Source of the DNA: Cyclobacteriaceae bacterium
Lineage (GTDB): Bacteria; Bacteroidota; Bacteroidia; Cytophagales; Cyclobacteriaceae
Assembly (NCBI GenBank): GCA_019638355.1
Contig: JAHBTY010000005.1
Span: 62,001-126,000 of the forward strand
DNA: 64,000 nt
Direction of reading: 5' to 3'
Shown here: in pieces, positions 42,908 to 54,561 of the stretch
How the letters are laid out: every line of letters starts with the position of its first letter
Numbering within the stretch: the first letter of the stretch is position 1
The notes under the pieces: generated by a model
Told to the model about the DNA's origin: nothing
The model's input: only the letters and a program-made list of their open reading frames with translations
Databases searched by the model: none
Program-made: the position numbers and the translations under genes

Positions 42908-43852
42908 TTAATGTACAAGCATCGCTTCTTTGGCTGCAAGAAACTTCTCAGCATCCAACGCACCCATACAACCACTTCCGGCTGCAGTAATGGCTTGCCT
43001 GTAAACCCGGTCGGCTACATCGCCAACAGCAAACACGCCCTCAACATTTGTTTTAGTGGAGCCCGGAATCACTTTCACATATCCATTCTCATCCATTTCC
43101 AACTGACCTTTGAAAATCTCAGTATTCGGTTTATGTCCTATTGCCAAAAAGAAACCCTGCACCGAAATATCTTTCTTCTCGCCTGTTTTATTGTTTAGCA
43201 ACCTCACGCCTGTTACTCCATTATCATCGCCTAAAACTTCATCCGTTTCAGAATTCCAATGCACTTCTATGTTAGGCGTATTCAATACTCGTTGCTGCAT
43301 AATTTTAGAGGCACGCATTTCATCTCTGCGAACAATCAAATGTACCTTGGTACACAGCTTAGACAAGTAGGTTGATTCTTCGGCTGCCGAATCACCCGCA
43401 CCCACTACGGCCACTTCTTTACCCCGATAAAAAAATCCATCGCACACAGCACAAGCCGATACACCTTTGTTGGCAAACTTTTCTTCTGAGGGTAAGCCCA
43501 GGTATTTTGCAGAAGCACCTGTTGCTACAATTACGCTTTCAGCTTCCACAATCTTCGATTCATCAATTGTAACCTTCAACGGCCAACTTGAAAAATCCAC
43601 TGCCGTTACCAATGCAAAATGTACACGCGTTCCAAAACGCTCAGCTTGCTTTTGCAAGTCGATCATCATTTGCGGACCATTAATCCCTTCCGGATAACCT
43701 GGAAAATTCTCCACATCGTTGGTGGTAGTTAGCTGGCCGCCAGGCTGGCCGCCAGTATATAACACCGGTTTTAGTCCTGCGCGGGCCGCATAAATCGCTG
43801 CGGTATAACCTGCAGGGCCTGAACCGATAATCAACACTTTCTCTTTTTCCAT
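42908..43852 (-). CDS. trxB: Thioredoxin reductase
   Basis: A 314-residue flavoprotein. The FAD site is IGSGPAGYTAAIYAARAG (near 7-24), the redox-active disulfide CAVC near 135, the NADPH site VGAGDSAAEEST near 152, and a C-terminal FAD motif GVFAVGDVAD. It reduces thioredoxin with NADPH. It lies 50 bases from bshB1, both serving thiol redox balance, and is separated from rpoD by a strong terminator. Confidence 0.95.
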   Translation of the reverse strand: MEKEKVLIIGSGPAGYTAAIYAARAGLKPVLYTGGQPGGQLTTTNDVENFPGYPEGINGPQMMIDLQKQAERFGTRVHFALVTAVDFSSWPLKVTIDESKIVEAESVIVATGASAKYLGLPSEEKFANKGVSACAVCDGFFYRGKEVAVVGAGDSAAEESTYLSKLCTKVHLIVRRDEMRASKIMQQRVLNTPNIEVHWNSETDEVLGDDNGVTGVRLLNNKTGEKKDISVQGFFLAIGHKPNTEIFKGQLEMDENGYVKVIPGSTKTNVEGVFAVGDVADRVYRQAITAAGSGCMGALDAEKFLAAKEAMLVH

Positions 43853-43877
43853 ATCACTTTCTAAAATGTAATAAAAA

Positions 43878-43899
43878 GGGTCTCAATAGCTTGAGACCC
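43878..43899 (-). terminator. Terminator of rpoD
   Basis: GGGTCTCAA (43878-43886), loop TAGC, TTGAGACCC (43891-43899): a 9-bp perfect stem followed on the minus strand by TTTTT. It lies 25 bases past the rpoD stop. Confidence 0.8.
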
Positions 43900-43924
43900 T
43901 ATATTTGAATCAAATTAAACATTA

Positions 43925-44788
43925 TTAACCGAGGTAAGGCTTTAAAGCCTTGCTTCTTGAGGTATGGCGCAACCTACGGATAGCCTTCTCCTTAATCTGG
44001 CGTACGCGTTCGCGGGTCAGGTTAAACTTTTCGCCAATTTCCTCTAAAGTCATGGCATGCTCGCCATTCAATCCGAAGTAAAGAGTAATTACATCCGACT
44101 CGCGCTGGGTAAGTGTTGATAGTGCACGTTGCACTTCCCTGCGAAGCGAGTCAGTCATCAAACCGGAATCCGGGGTCTCTTCGCTGTCGTTTTCCAACAC
44201 ATCCAACAGACTGTTTTCTTCACCTTGCACAAACGGAGCATCCATTGAAACATGGCGGCCCGAAATCTTCATGGTATCTACCACTTCGGCAGTTGTTACT
44301 TCCAATACTTCTGCTAATTCCTCGGGCGATGGTTCGCGCTCAAACTTCTGTTCGAGTTCAGAGAAGGTCTTTGAAATCTTATTCAGAGAGCCAACGCGAT
44401 TCAATGGCAAACGAACAATACGCGATTGTTCGGCCAAAGCCTGAAGAATGGATTGACGAATCCACCACACCGCATAGGAGATAAATTTAAAACCGCGCGT
44501 TTCATCAAAGCGCTGGGCAGCTTTAATCAATCCCAGATTTCCTTCGTTAATCAAATCGCCCAGCGAAAGGCCCTGGTTTTGGTATTGTTTAGCCACCGAT
44601 ACCACAAAGCGCAGGTTGGCTTTGGTAAGTTTTTCCAAAGCAATCTGATCGCCTTCTTTAATACGCTTGGCTAACTCAACTTCCTCATCGGGGGTTAGCA
44701 AATCCACTTTACCAATTTCCTGCAAGTATTTATCCAGCGACTGGCTCTCGCGGTTGGTAATCTGTTTACTGATCTTTAATTGTCTCAT
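43925..44788 (-). CDS. rpoD: Primary RNA polymerase sigma factor (short Bacteroidota form)
   Basis: A 287-residue sigma-70 factor. Region 1.2 ([27 protein letters not shown]), region 2 ([57 protein letters not shown]), region 3 and region 4 ([29 protein letters not shown]) are all present. Long N-terminal region 1.1 is absent, as is normal for Bacteroidota SigA. This factor is expected to read the TTG-N19-TAnnTTTG promoters noted in this window. Confidence 0.95.
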   Translation of the reverse strand: MRQLKISKQITNRESQSLDKYLQEIGKVDLLTPDEEVELAKRIKEGDQIALEKLTKANLRFVVSVAKQYQNQGLSLGDLINEGNLGLIKAAQRFDETRGFKFISYAVWWIRQSILQALAEQSRIVRLPLNRVGSLNKISKTFSELEQKFEREPSPEELAEVLEVTTAEVVDTMKISGRHVSMDAPFVQGEENSLLDVLENDSEETPDSGLMTDSLRREVQRALSTLTQRESDVITLYFGLNGEHAMTLEEIGEKFNLTRERVRQIKEKAIRRLRHTSRSKALKPYLG

Positions 44789-44864
44789 CTAACTTTAGTG
44801 GTCGTTATATCTCAAACACGTAAAAACGAAAATTTAGTTCCAAAAACCTTTATTCGCAAAGAGG

Positions 44865-47012
44865 TTAAGCACTTGGGGCTTCTTCCTTTTTGGGTGGTCT
44901 GGGAATCAACACCTTACGGGATAGACGGAATTTACCGGTTTTCTTGTCTATTTCAACAAGTTTAACTTTCAATTGTTCGCCTACTTCCAATACTCCATCC
45001 ATGGTTTCAAGGCGTTCCCATTTAATTTCAGAAATGTGTAGCAGCCCATCCTTACCTGGCATAAACTCAACGAAAGCGCCAAACGGCATAATGGACTTTA
45101 CTACGCCATCATAAACCTGGTCAACTTCCGGAACAGCCACTATGGCTTTCACACGCTTAACAGCAGCATCCATTACTTCCTGGTTGTTGGCAAAAATGTT
45201 AACGATTCCTTTGTTGCCAACTTCTTCAATAACAATGGTTGCACCGGTGGTCTTCTGAATCTCCTGAACTACTTTTCCACCAGGCCCGATTACGGCACCG
45301 ATCATCTCTTTGTCGATGGTGATGGTTACTGCACGTGGAGCATGTGGTTTAAGGTCGGCATTTGGCTGCGTAATGGTCTTCTTCATTTCGTTGAGAATGT
45401 GCAGGCGACCTTCTTTTGCCTGATTCAACGCTTCGCTTAGTACTTCGTATGTCAAGCCATCCACTTTCAAATCCATCTGGCAAGCGGTAATACCTTTTTC
45501 AGTGCCGGTAACTTTAAAGTCCATATCGCCCAGGTGATCTTCATCGCCCAGAATATCAGACAGGATTGCATACTTACCGGTTGCACTATCTGAAATCATA
45601 CCCATGGCAATTCCTGATACCGGGGCCGAGATTTTAATACCTGCATCCATCAGCGCAAGCGAACCGGCACACACAGTAGCCATTGAAGACGAACCGTTTG
45701 ATTCGAGGATATCGGATACCAAGCGAATGGTATAGGGACTGGTAGTCATATCGGGCAATACTTGCTTAAGCGCACGCATAGCCAAATTACCATGCCCAAC
45801 TTCACGCCTGCCGGGGCCACGGTTAGGTTTTACTTCACCCGTAGAAAAGCCTGGAAAATTATAATGCAGAATAAATTTGTTGGTACCATCGAACATGGCA
45901 CCATCAATCAATTGTTCATCCAGCTTGGTTCCTAATGTAACGGTGCTTAGGGATTGGGTTTCGCCACGGGTGAAGATAGAAGAACCGTGCGCAGAAGGAA
46001 GGTAATCCACTTCTGTCCAGATGGGGCGAATCTCATTTGTTTTACGTCCATCCAAACGCACTTTCTCATTCAACACCAGGTTGCGGCACGCAGCCTTCTG
46101 AATGTCTTTATAATATTTTTTAACAAGGTCTTTGTTAACAGTTGTATCTTCCGGTAACGAAGCCATGTACTCATCTACAATGGCGCCAAATAATTCTGAT
46201 CGTTTGTGTTTGCTGGTAAGTTGCTGGCGGGCTACCGCATATACTTTATCGTACAATAATTTGAAAAGCTCCGCTTTGAAGTTTTCATCTTTAACTTCGT
46301 GTTCGTAGGTACGTTTCTCGGTTTTACCAACCGCCTGTGATAATTCAATCTGCACCTGGCATTGCACTTTAATTGCCTCATGTGCCAGCTTAAGTGCTTC
46401 CAGCATATCTGCCTCCGAAATCTCTTTTGCTTCACCTTCCACCATCAAAATATTGTCGATGGAGGCCGCTACAATGAAATCAAGGTCGGATTTTTCTTTT
46501 TCTTCCTGGGTGGGGTTGATAATAAACTTATCAGCTACCCGCACCACGCGCACTTCTGAAATCGGGCCTTGAAAGGGTATATCAGAAACTGCTAAAGCTG
46601 CTGAGGCGGCAAATGCAGCGAGCGAATCGGGCAACGCATTCAGGTCGCCTGAAATTAATTGAATATTAACTTGAGTTTCTGCATGATAATCATCTGGAAA
46701 TAAAGGACGTATAGCACGATCAACCAAGCGACTTATCAATATCTCATAATCTGATAATTTACCCTCGCGCTTTAAAAAGCCTCCGGGTATTTTGCCCGTG
46801 GCAGCAAATTTCTCCTGGTAGTCAACGGATAGTGGTAAAAAGTCAGTGCCTTCTTTTGCATCGGGGGCTGCCACAGCTGTTGCCAGCAACATGGTGTTGC
46901 CCATACGTAAAACAACGGAGCCATCGGCCTGGCGGGCAAGTTTGCCCGTTTCAATGGTAATCTGGCGACCATCGGGCAATGTGCAGGATTTTGTAATTAC
47001 TGTCGGTTTCAT
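44865..47012 (-). CDS. pnp: Polyribonucleotide nucleotidyltransferase
   Basis: A 715-residue 3'-5' phosphorolytic exoribonuclease. Two RNase PH-like domains (about 1-230 and 315-540; [34 protein letters not shown]) are joined by a helical linker. A KH domain (about 560-620; [17 protein letters not shown]) and an S1 domain (about 628-700; [31 protein letters not shown]) follow. It degrades and processes RNA. The rpsO-pnp order is the common bacterial one, here with a terminator between them. Confidence 0.96.
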   Translation of the reverse strand: MKPTVITKSCTLPDGRQITIETGKLARQADGSVVLRMGNTMLLATAVAAPDAKEGTDFLPLSVDYQEKFAATGKIPGGFLKREGKLSDYEILISRLVDRAIRPLFPDDYHAETQVNIQLISGDLNALPDSLAAFAASAALAVSDIPFQGPISEVRVVRVADKFIINPTQEEKEKSDLDFIVAASIDNILMVEGEAKEISEADMLEALKLAHEAIKVQCQVQIELSQAVGKTEKRTYEHEVKDENFKAELFKLLYDKVYAVARQQLTSKHKRSELFGAIVDEYMASLPEDTTVNKDLVKKYYKDIQKAACRNLVLNEKVRLDGRKTNEIRPIWTEVDYLPSAHGSSIFTRGETQSLSTVTLGTKLDEQLIDGAMFDGTNKFILHYNFPGFSTGEVKPNRGPGRREVGHGNLAMRALKQVLPDMTTSPYTIRLVSDILESNGSSSMATVCAGSLALMDAGIKISAPVSGIAMGMISDSATGKYAILSDILGDEDHLGDMDFKVTGTEKGITACQMDLKVDGLTYEVLSEALNQAKEGRLHILNEMKKTITQPNADLKPHAPRAVTITIDKEMIGAVIGPGGKVVQEIQKTTGATIVIEEVGNKGIVNIFANNQEVMDAAVKRVKAIVAVPEVDQVYDGVVKSIMPFGAFVEFMPGKDGLLHISEIKWERLETMDGVLEVGEQLKVKLVEIDKKTGKFRLSRKVLIPRPPKKEEAPSA

Positions 47013-47079
47013 TGGATAGGAAATTTAACGGTCAGGCCTACAATTCACGGTCTGGCCGGTATTAATTAAAAATCGAAAA

Positions 47080-47099
47080 GGGAACCTTGTTCGGTTCCC
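47080..47099 (-). terminator. Terminator between rpsO and pnp
   Basis: GGGAACC (47080-47086), six-base loop, GGTTCCC (47093-47099), with TTTT following on the minus strand. It lies 21 bases after the rpsO stop and may attenuate pnp transcription. Confidence 0.7.
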
Positions 47100-47120
47100 T
47101 GCTCGTTTGATTTGTTTCTA

Positions 47121-47396
47121 TTACTTTCTTAAGTCGAGGTCGGCCAGTACAGCGCGGTAACGCTCGATATTAGTGCGCTGAAGGTAATTCAATAATTTTT
47201 TGCGCTTACCTACTAACTTTAACAAACCCTGTTGGGTTGAATGATCTTTGCGTTGACCTTTCAAATGCTCAGTTAAATGGCTGATGCGATAAGTAAAAAG
47301 GGCAATTTGTGATTCCGGAGAGCCCGTGTCGGTCTTTTTCTTTCCAAATCCGTGCTTGCTGAACAATTCCTGCTTCTTTTCTGAATTGAGGTACAT
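47121..47396 (-). CDS. rpsO: 30S ribosomal protein S15
   Basis: A 91-residue S15 of normal length. Typical stretches are TGSPESQIALFTYRISHLTEHLKGQRKDHSTQQGLLKLVGKRKKLLNYL and the C-terminal RYRAVLADLDLRK. It binds 16S rRNA and helps platform assembly. It is preceded by a consensus-like promoter and followed by a terminator before pnp. Confidence 0.97.
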   Translation of the reverse strand: MYLNSEKKQELFSKHGFGKKKTDTGSPESQIALFTYRISHLTEHLKGQRKDHSTQQGLLKLVGKRKKLLNYLQRTNIERYRAVLADLDLRK

Positions 47397-47433
47397 CTTT
47401 GATAATCTTTATTTAGCTACTTTTTTCAACGCG

Positions 47434-47464
47434 CAAAAGTATAAGAATACCCCGAAATAACCAA
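47434..47464 (-). promoter_or_regulatory. Promoter of rpsO
   Basis: On the minus strand TTG (47464-47462), 20 bases, then TACTTTTG (47441-47434). A near-consensus Bacteroidota promoter 38 bases before the rpsO start. Confidence 0.5.
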
Positions 47465-47472
47465 AATAAGGT

Positions 47473-49050
47473 TCAAACACTCTTTTTTGAGAATCTACGG
47501 ATTAACCGATCCCAGATTACACTGTAAAAGTCGGCATCGAACAAGCGGGCATCAGCGCGGGCCTGTCTCAGAAACATAAATCCAATTAAAAACAGGGTAC
47601 CGTTAGCCAGCCACATTCCCACCTCAACTGATAAAACCATTTGTTTGGCCCATTTTTCACCCATTAGCGAAAGCACATAAAATAAAATAAAGAACAGTAT
47701 TGACATGAGAACCGGAACGCCCAAGCCTCCCTTTTTAATAATTGCCCCAAGCGGAGCACCAATTAAAAACATGGCAATACAAGCAATTGCCTGGGCTAGA
47801 ATTTTATGCCATTGAATGTAGAAAATTCTTTTTTCGCTTTGATAGGCACTTATGTTTGCGTTATGGGTTAATAGTTGCGCTTTTACGGTGCGTGCTTGGG
47901 CAAGGGCACTTGTAATTTCACTCTCTGAATACTCTTTGTTATATACACTGTCGGATTTTATCCGGTGGAATTCCGTATAGTTAACAACGGGAACAACTTC
48001 TGGCTGTGGAAGCGATAAAACCGGTTTTGTAAAGCTTGTACTTATGGCCGGATCGCTCATGTTTTTTGCAAAGGCAATAGAATCACGTTTGTATTTTTGA
48101 ATGCGCACGTAATCGGGCATTACAACCTTATCTTTACCGGTATGGTAATTAAACATGCTTTTGGTGTATCCATATATAGCAATCAATTCATTGTTGATGG
48201 TATTATCTACTGAGTCCATATCGGCCCGTAACTGAGCCATGTTGCGCATCAGGCGATTGCTTTGAAACCACTTCTTATCAGTTCGGTTAAGTCCGAAAGA
48301 GGATAGGTCGAATACAATTTGCGATTTTGCGAACCTGGTTTTTCGATAAGACTCATCTTGTCGGTTGCCTGTGGAATAGTTTTGCGGTCCTGTGTTGCCT
48401 TCTACATAATTATAACCACTGTACAATTCCAGTTTCAGAAAGCTATCGTTCAGAATGGTGTACATGCGGCCGGAGTCGGCCACAATTACTTCTTTGTTAC
48501 CAGAGCGGCCACGATGGTCGTAAATGATGATTCCCGTCAATAGCTCCGTTTCGGGAGTCTTGTGATTTACTTTTATACTGATGCCCGGAATTGAATTGTA
48601 GAAAACACCCTGCCGCAAATCCAGCGAAGGTTTTTTTTGTTTAATATCCCATAACAAACTATAGGCTTCCAATGCTGCCTTGGGTACCAGGTAATTTCCA
48701 ACCATAAACGCCCCAATGGTAATAAGCACAACGAACCCAAAAATGGGAAGCAAACTGCGGAGTAAAGAAATACCTAAACTTTTAATGGCTGTTAATTCAA
48801 AATGTTCCCCCAGGTTTCCGAAGGTAATTAACGAAGATAGCAGCACTGCCAATGGCAACGCTACCGGTGTATTAAAAATGGCAAAGTAAAAAAGCAATTG
48901 GCCGATTACACCCCATCCTAAATCTTTTCCGATAATGTCGTCAAAGTATTTTAACATGTGGATGTTGAGCAGGATAAACACCACCACCAGAAAGGTTAGT
49001 ACAAACGGACCCAGAAAGGAATTAAGAATCAGTTTGTCAATTTTTTTCAT
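47473..49050 (-). CDS. LptF/LptG-type lipopolysaccharide export permease
   Basis: A 525-residue YjgP/YjgQ-family permease. Three N-terminal membrane helices (about 8-35, 55-78 and 95-120) precede a large periplasmic domain (about 125-400), and three helices follow near 425-510. The start KKIDKLILNSFLGPFVLTFLVVVFILL matches the family. It forms part of the LPS extraction complex with LptB. It is longer than the roughly 360-residue enterobacterial forms, as usual for Bacteroidota. Which of LptF or LptG it is cannot be decided. Confidence 0.88.
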   Translation of the reverse strand: MKKIDKLILNSFLGPFVLTFLVVVFILLNIHMLKYFDDIIGKDLGWGVIGQLLFYFAIFNTPVALPLAVLLSSLITFGNLGEHFELTAIKSLGISLLRSLLPIFGFVVLITIGAFMVGNYLVPKAALEAYSLLWDIKQKKPSLDLRQGVFYNSIPGISIKVNHKTPETELLTGIIIYDHRGRSGNKEVIVADSGRMYTILNDSFLKLELYSGYNYVEGNTGPQNYSTGNRQDESYRKTRFAKSQIVFDLSSFGLNRTDKKWFQSNRLMRNMAQLRADMDSVDNTINNELIAIYGYTKSMFNYHTGKDKVVMPDYVRIQKYKRDSIAFAKNMSDPAISTSFTKPVLSLPQPEVVPVVNYTEFHRIKSDSVYNKEYSESEITSALAQARTVKAQLLTHNANISAYQSEKRIFYIQWHKILAQAIACIAMFLIGAPLGAIIKKGGLGVPVLMSILFFILFYVLSLMGEKWAKQMVLSVEVGMWLANGTLFLIGFMFLRQARADARLFDADFYSVIWDRLIRRFSKKSV

Positions 49051-49118
49051 GTGGGCAAAGATAGTCTCAAAAATGAAGCCATACCTTCAGGAGTGATTGT
49101 AACATGAAAAGATTTTGA

Positions 49119-49147
49119 TTGATTTCGTATAAAAGTTTGTATGTTTG
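49119..49147 (+). promoter_or_regulatory. Promoter of the CAT-anticodon tRNA
   Basis: TTG at 49119-49121, 18 bases, TATGTTTG at 49140-49147; ends 16 bases before the tRNA. Near-consensus Bacteroidota promoter. Confidence 0.5.
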
Positions 49148-49163
49148 CGCTCCCAATTTTGAA

Positions 49164-49237
49164 GGCGCGGTAGCTCAGGTGGTTAGAGCGTTGGATTCAT
49201 AACCCAAAGGTCGGGGGTTCAACTCCCCCCCGCGCTA
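49164..49237 (+). tRNA. tRNA with CAT anticodon (probably elongator Met)
   Basis: A 74-base cloverleaf: acceptor GGCGCGG paired with CCGCGCT (G1-T72 wobble), D arm GCTCAGGTGGTTAGAGC, anticodon loop TTCATAA, and T arm GGGGGTTCAACTCCCCC. The anticodon CAT can mean elongator Met or the lysidine-modified Ile tRNA, and these cannot be separated by eye with certainty. The rest of 49051-49420 holds no gene. Confidence 0.85.
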
Positions 49238-49420
49238 CTCTTTCCGAGTTCGTTTTCGAATTTACCAACCTGTTAAATTCCGGATACACCAACTACATTT
49301 TTACCAACGCACCGATTGTTTCCATACTATCAAATATGATCGTATTTGAACAATTTAAAGTTTTAATTTGCTGATAAGCAGAAAATATTTTTAACTTAAA
49401 AACGAAAGGCAAAACTGAAT

Positions 49421-49825
49421 ATGGCCGAGGTAGAAAAAAAATTGTTTACACGCGATTTTGAAGTGCATGCATCAATCAAGATGTTGTATCCCTATCTACA
49501 AACTGCCAGCGGACTTTCAGAATGGTTTGCTGATGATGTAACTATTAGTCCGGAGAAAGTTTTCAAGTTTGTTTGGGATCATGAAGAACACAAAGCCATA
49601 ATGGCTGCGCATCGCATCAATCACTTTGTAAAGTTCGAATACCTGCCCGAATCCAAAGCCGATGAATCTGATCCCAGTTACTTTGAGTTACGCCTGGAGC
49701 TGAACGAACTAACACAAACAACCTTTCTGAAAGTAACCGATTACGCTGACTTTGATGATCTGGACGAACTTGAAGATTTATGGGAAGGCCTAATCGAAAA
49801 CCTGCGAAAAGTTGTAGGTGGCTGA
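49421..49825 (+). CDS. START-like (AHSA1-type) domain protein
   Basis: A 134-residue acidic protein with a START-like fold pattern (FEVHASIKMLYPYLQTASGLSEWFADDVTISPEKVFKFVW, then NHFVKFEYLPE, FELRLELNELTQTTFLKVTDYA and a long C-terminal helix WEGLIENLRKVV). Such proteins bind lipids or hydrophobic ligands or act as co-chaperones. This Bacteroidota type has no assigned role. It lies alone between the tRNA and pgi. Confidence 0.78.
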   Translation: MAEVEKKLFTRDFEVHASIKMLYPYLQTASGLSEWFADDVTISPEKVFKFVWDHEEHKAIMAAHRINHFVKFEYLPESKADESDPSYFELRLELNELTQTTFLKVTDYADFDDLDELEDLWEGLIENLRKVVGG

Positions 49826-49934
49826 TTCTTCCTGCTAACTTCTTTCTTTAGTTTTCCGAATTCAAACCGGGTTTTAAATCGCCAAACAATTCTACTACTT
49901 ATTTACCTCCACCCCTTATTTTTGCTTTTCTTAA

Positions 49935-51602
<1,668 letters not shown>

Positions 51603-51613
51603 AAGCTTAACGC

Positions 51614-51643
51614 TTGGATAACACTGTTTTACGCGTATTTTTG
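51614..51643 (+). promoter_or_regulatory. Promoter of pfkA
   Basis: TTG at 51614-51616, exactly 19 bases, TATTTTTG at 51636-51643: full Bacteroidota consensus, 20 bases before the pfkA start. It allows transcription separate from pgi. Confidence 0.6.
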
Positions 51644-51663
51644 GGCCTCTTGTTAAGGCGTTA

Positions 51664-52647
51664 ATGGAGTCAAAAATTTCTAAAATAGGTGTGTTCACTT
51701 CGGGTGGCGATGCTCCCGGCATGAATGCCGCACTCAGAGCTGTTGTTCGCGCAGCTATTTATTACAAAAAAGAAATTTATGGAATCATGCAAGGGTACGA
51801 AGGCATGATTGAAGGTGATATTGTAAAGCTGGGTGCACGCTCGGTTGGTAATATAATTCAACGTGGCGGCACGATTTTGAAATCGGCCCGCAGCCAGGAG
51901 TTCCGAACCAAAGAAGGCCGCGAGAAAGCATACCTCAACTTAAAAAAGCACGGGATAGAAGCACTGGTTGCCATTGGTGGGGATGGTACCTTCACCGGCT
52001 TACATAAACTGCAAGAAGAATATGGTATTCCGGCCGTGTGTATTCCGGGTACCATTGATAATGATATTGCCGGAACGGATTTTACAGTTGGCTTTGATAC
52101 AGCAACCAATACTGCTGTAGAAGCAATTGATAAAATCCGTGACACAGCCATTTCTCACAATCGCTTATTCTTTATTGAAGTAATGGGGCGCAACTCAGGT
52201 TATATCGCCATTAATTGTGGTATTGCCGGTGGTGCTGTGGCCACCATTATTCCGGAAGAGTCGATGACTTTGGATGAGTTATTTGCAAAATTAGATGAGG
52301 GTGGTAAAACAAATAAAAAATCAAGTTTAGTGGTAGTGGCCGAAGGAAGTAAACTGGGTGGTGCCATGGAATTGGCCAAGAAGTTTTCGGAGCGTAATAA
52401 CTACTTCGATATTAAAGTAACTATTCTGGGGCACCTGCAGCGCGGTGGTACTCCTACTTACTTCGATCGGGTATTGGCCAGCAAGATGGGTGTTGCTGCT
52501 ATAGAAGGTCTATTAAAAGGAGAAAAAGATGTGATGGTGGGAATTCGCAACAACCAGATTGTATATAACGACTTTGATACCATTATGAAGCATCATCACG
52601 AAATCGACAGCGAGTCACTCCGCATTTCCAAAATATTATCTATCTAA
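51664..52647 (+). CDS. pfkA: ATP-dependent 6-phosphofructokinase
   Basis: A 327-residue enzyme that phosphorylates fructose-6-phosphate. TSGGDAPGMNAALRAVVR is at the start, IGGDGTFTG in the nucleotide site, and PGTIDNDI at the catalytic loop. The Gly in GGDG and the PGTIDND (not PKTIDND) pattern indicate ATP rather than pyrophosphate use. RGGTPTYFDRVLASKMG is the substrate and allosteric region. It is followed after five bases by the ROK kinase. Confidence 0.96.
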   Translation: MESKISKIGVFTSGGDAPGMNAALRAVVRAAIYYKKEIYGIMQGYEGMIEGDIVKLGARSVGNIIQRGGTILKSARSQEFRTKEGREKAYLNLKKHGIEALVAIGGDGTFTGLHKLQEEYGIPAVCIPGTIDNDIAGTDFTVGFDTATNTAVEAIDKIRDTAISHNRLFFIEVMGRNSGYIAINCGIAGGAVATIIPEESMTLDELFAKLDEGGKTNKKSSLVVVAEGSKLGGAMELAKKFSERNNYFDIKVTILGHLQRGGTPTYFDRVLASKMGVAAIEGLLKGEKDVMVGIRNNQIVYNDFDTIMKHHHEIDSESLRISKILSI

Positions 52648-52652
52648 TCATC

Positions 52653-53636
52653 ATGAAGGATCTGACCATCGGCATTGATATTGGGGGTACAAACACAAAG
52701 TATGGTATTGTAGATCGTGCCGGCAATGTGTTGCACCAGGGGAACATTCCTACAACACAATACGAAGAGTTTCAAGATTATTTTGATGGAATGGCCGATG
52801 CTTTACGAAAAGGCATTCAGGAATTGCCAGGCGATACCCGAATTGTAGGTATTGGTGTGGGCGCAGCCAATGGAAACTATTACTCTGGTAATATTGAGCG
52901 GGCCACTAATTTAAAGTGGAAAGGTGTTTTACCCTTAGCACGGTTGTTCAAGGAAGAGTTTGATGTGCCTTGTATTCTTACCAACGATGCCAATGCAGCC
53001 GCGGTGGGCGAAATGATTTATGGCAATGCCAAAAACATGAAAGACTTTGTGGTGATTACACTCGGCACAGGATTGGGAAGCGGCTTTGTTTGTGGTGGTG
53101 TGTTATTGAATGGCCACCACGGTATTGCTGGCGAAGTAGGTCATACCTCCGTTAACCCTGCTGGTCGTTATTGCAATTGCGGCAAGCGCGGGTGCCTGGA
53201 AACATACGTATCGGCAACCGGCATTAAACGTACCGTTTATAAATTGCTGGCCGATCACCTAGAGCCAAGCGAATTGCGGGGTATCAGCTTTGAAGATCTG
53301 AACACCAAAATGATTTCAGATGCTGCTCACCGGGGTGATGTAGTGGCTATAGAAGCGTTTGAATATACGGGTCGTATTTTAGGAATGAAGCTGGCCGAAA
53401 CTGTTGTACATACCGACCCGGAAGCCATTTTTTTATTTGGTGGATTATCGATGGCCGGTGATCTGATCTTCCGACCTACCATCAAACACATGGAAGCGAA
53501 CCTGATGCCGTTGTTTCGCGGCAAGATAAAAGTTCTTCCATCGGCTATGCAAAATCAGGCTGCTCCTATTCTGGGTGCCAGTAGCCTGGTTTGGGATTAC
53601 CTGGATAAACTACAATTGAAATCGGAGCTGGCGTAG
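52653..53636 (+). CDS. ROK-family sugar kinase (probable glucokinase)
   Basis: A 327-residue ROK protein. The ATP phosphate-1 motif IGIDIGGTNTKYGIVD is at the N-terminus; NDANAAAVGE, GTGLGSGFV and GEVGHTSV follow. The ROK zinc motif is CNCGKRGCLETY near 178-189. Location five bases after pfkA and near pgi supports glucose phosphorylation feeding glycolysis. There is no HTH, so it is a kinase and not a repressor. Substrate is inferred from context. Confidence 0.9.
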   Translation: MKDLTIGIDIGGTNTKYGIVDRAGNVLHQGNIPTTQYEEFQDYFDGMADALRKGIQELPGDTRIVGIGVGAANGNYYSGNIERATNLKWKGVLPLARLFKEEFDVPCILTNDANAAAVGEMIYGNAKNMKDFVVITLGTGLGSGFVCGGVLLNGHHGIAGEVGHTSVNPAGRYCNCGKRGCLETYVSATGIKRTVYKLLADHLEPSELRGISFEDLNTKMISDAAHRGDVVAIEAFEYTGRILGMKLAETVVHTDPEAIFLFGGLSMAGDLIFRPTIKHMEANLMPLFRGKIKVLPSAMQNQAAPILGASSLVWDYLDKLQLKSELA

Positions 53637-53663
53637 ATAAGTATCTATCTCGCAAGCATTCTT

Positions 53664-54476
53664 TTATTTATTCTTTCCCGGTTTAATTTGATATTCCTTC
53701 CGCAATTCAGCTAGTAATTTGTTATTAGCTTCACGATAATAATTGCAAGCCGAAGCTCCATTTTCCACAAGGTTGCGATATACCAATAACATATTAATTA
53801 CATCTTTTCTTTTGAATTGATTTAGATTCGTTATTTCAAATGGTGTACCAACTGAATCTCTCTCTATTAAATCAAGTAACTCGTTTATTGGCATTCTTCT
53901 TAAGTCAGTAATTTTGGGCAGGTACTCTTGATCAATATGGTTAACATTAAAAGGGATAATGTAAGTGTATCCAAACTCCAGTTCAATTTGGTTTCGTTGC
54001 CTAACTTGAGAAATAGCCCCGCCTAAATTATGGATTAACCTTTGCAACTCTTTGCTTTTGAAATAGCTTAATGAACCAGATGCCTTTAATTGTTCAAGCA
54101 CGACATCCGTAGGTTGAAATCGATTGCTATAATGAATTCCAGAAAAAAAATTTTTAATAAATGCTTTAGATACTTTTGATAAACTACTGTCACGAACGTA
54201 ATCCTTCAATGCTAGTAAAGCACCATTCATTCTTTGCCTGCCTCTAATCGTTTGGTCAACAGCAATTGAATCCGTTACTAATTCGTCATATAAATTTTGA
54301 GCAAGTTCAATAGCTTGTTTTCTTTCTGCCATTTCTTCCCGCAGATTTTCTGCGAAAAAACCCATAAAAACAGCAAGCGTTAATGACACAAACTCAAACA
54401 AATAGGTTGGCCATGACTTAGAAAGTTTAACTTTCTTTTCATTCTCAGGTTTGCACTGTACCGTGTCTTCGGCCAT
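53664..54476 (-). CDS. DUF6090-like membrane-anchored hypothetical protein
   Basis: A 270-residue protein. A short basic N-terminus is followed by one membrane helix (about 25-45, TYLFEFVSLTLAVFMGFFAENL) and a helical soluble part (about 50-265; LAQNLYDELVTDS). This resembles the DUF6090 group of Bacteroidota proteins, called from memory of that pattern. Function unknown. It converges on the ROK kinase and is followed on the same strand by nothing obviously related. Confidence 0.65.
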   Translation of the reverse strand: MAEDTVQCKPENEKKVKLSKSWPTYLFEFVSLTLAVFMGFFAENLREEMAERKQAIELAQNLYDELVTDSIAVDQTIRGRQRMNGALLALKDYVRDSSLSKVSKAFIKNFFSGIHYSNRFQPTDVVLEQLKASGSLSYFKSKELQRLIHNLGGAISQVRQRNQIELEFGYTYIIPFNVNHIDQEYLPKITDLRRMPINELLDLIERDSVGTPFEITNLNQFKRKDVINMLLVYRNLVENGASACNYYREANNKLLAELRKEYQIKPGKNK

Positions 54477-54561
54477 AAAATCAGGCTTACATTATATGTT
54501 AAACACCTTATTTATCGGAGTTGGTGTAAGTTCGTAGTATTTCCGAAATCACTACTCCATT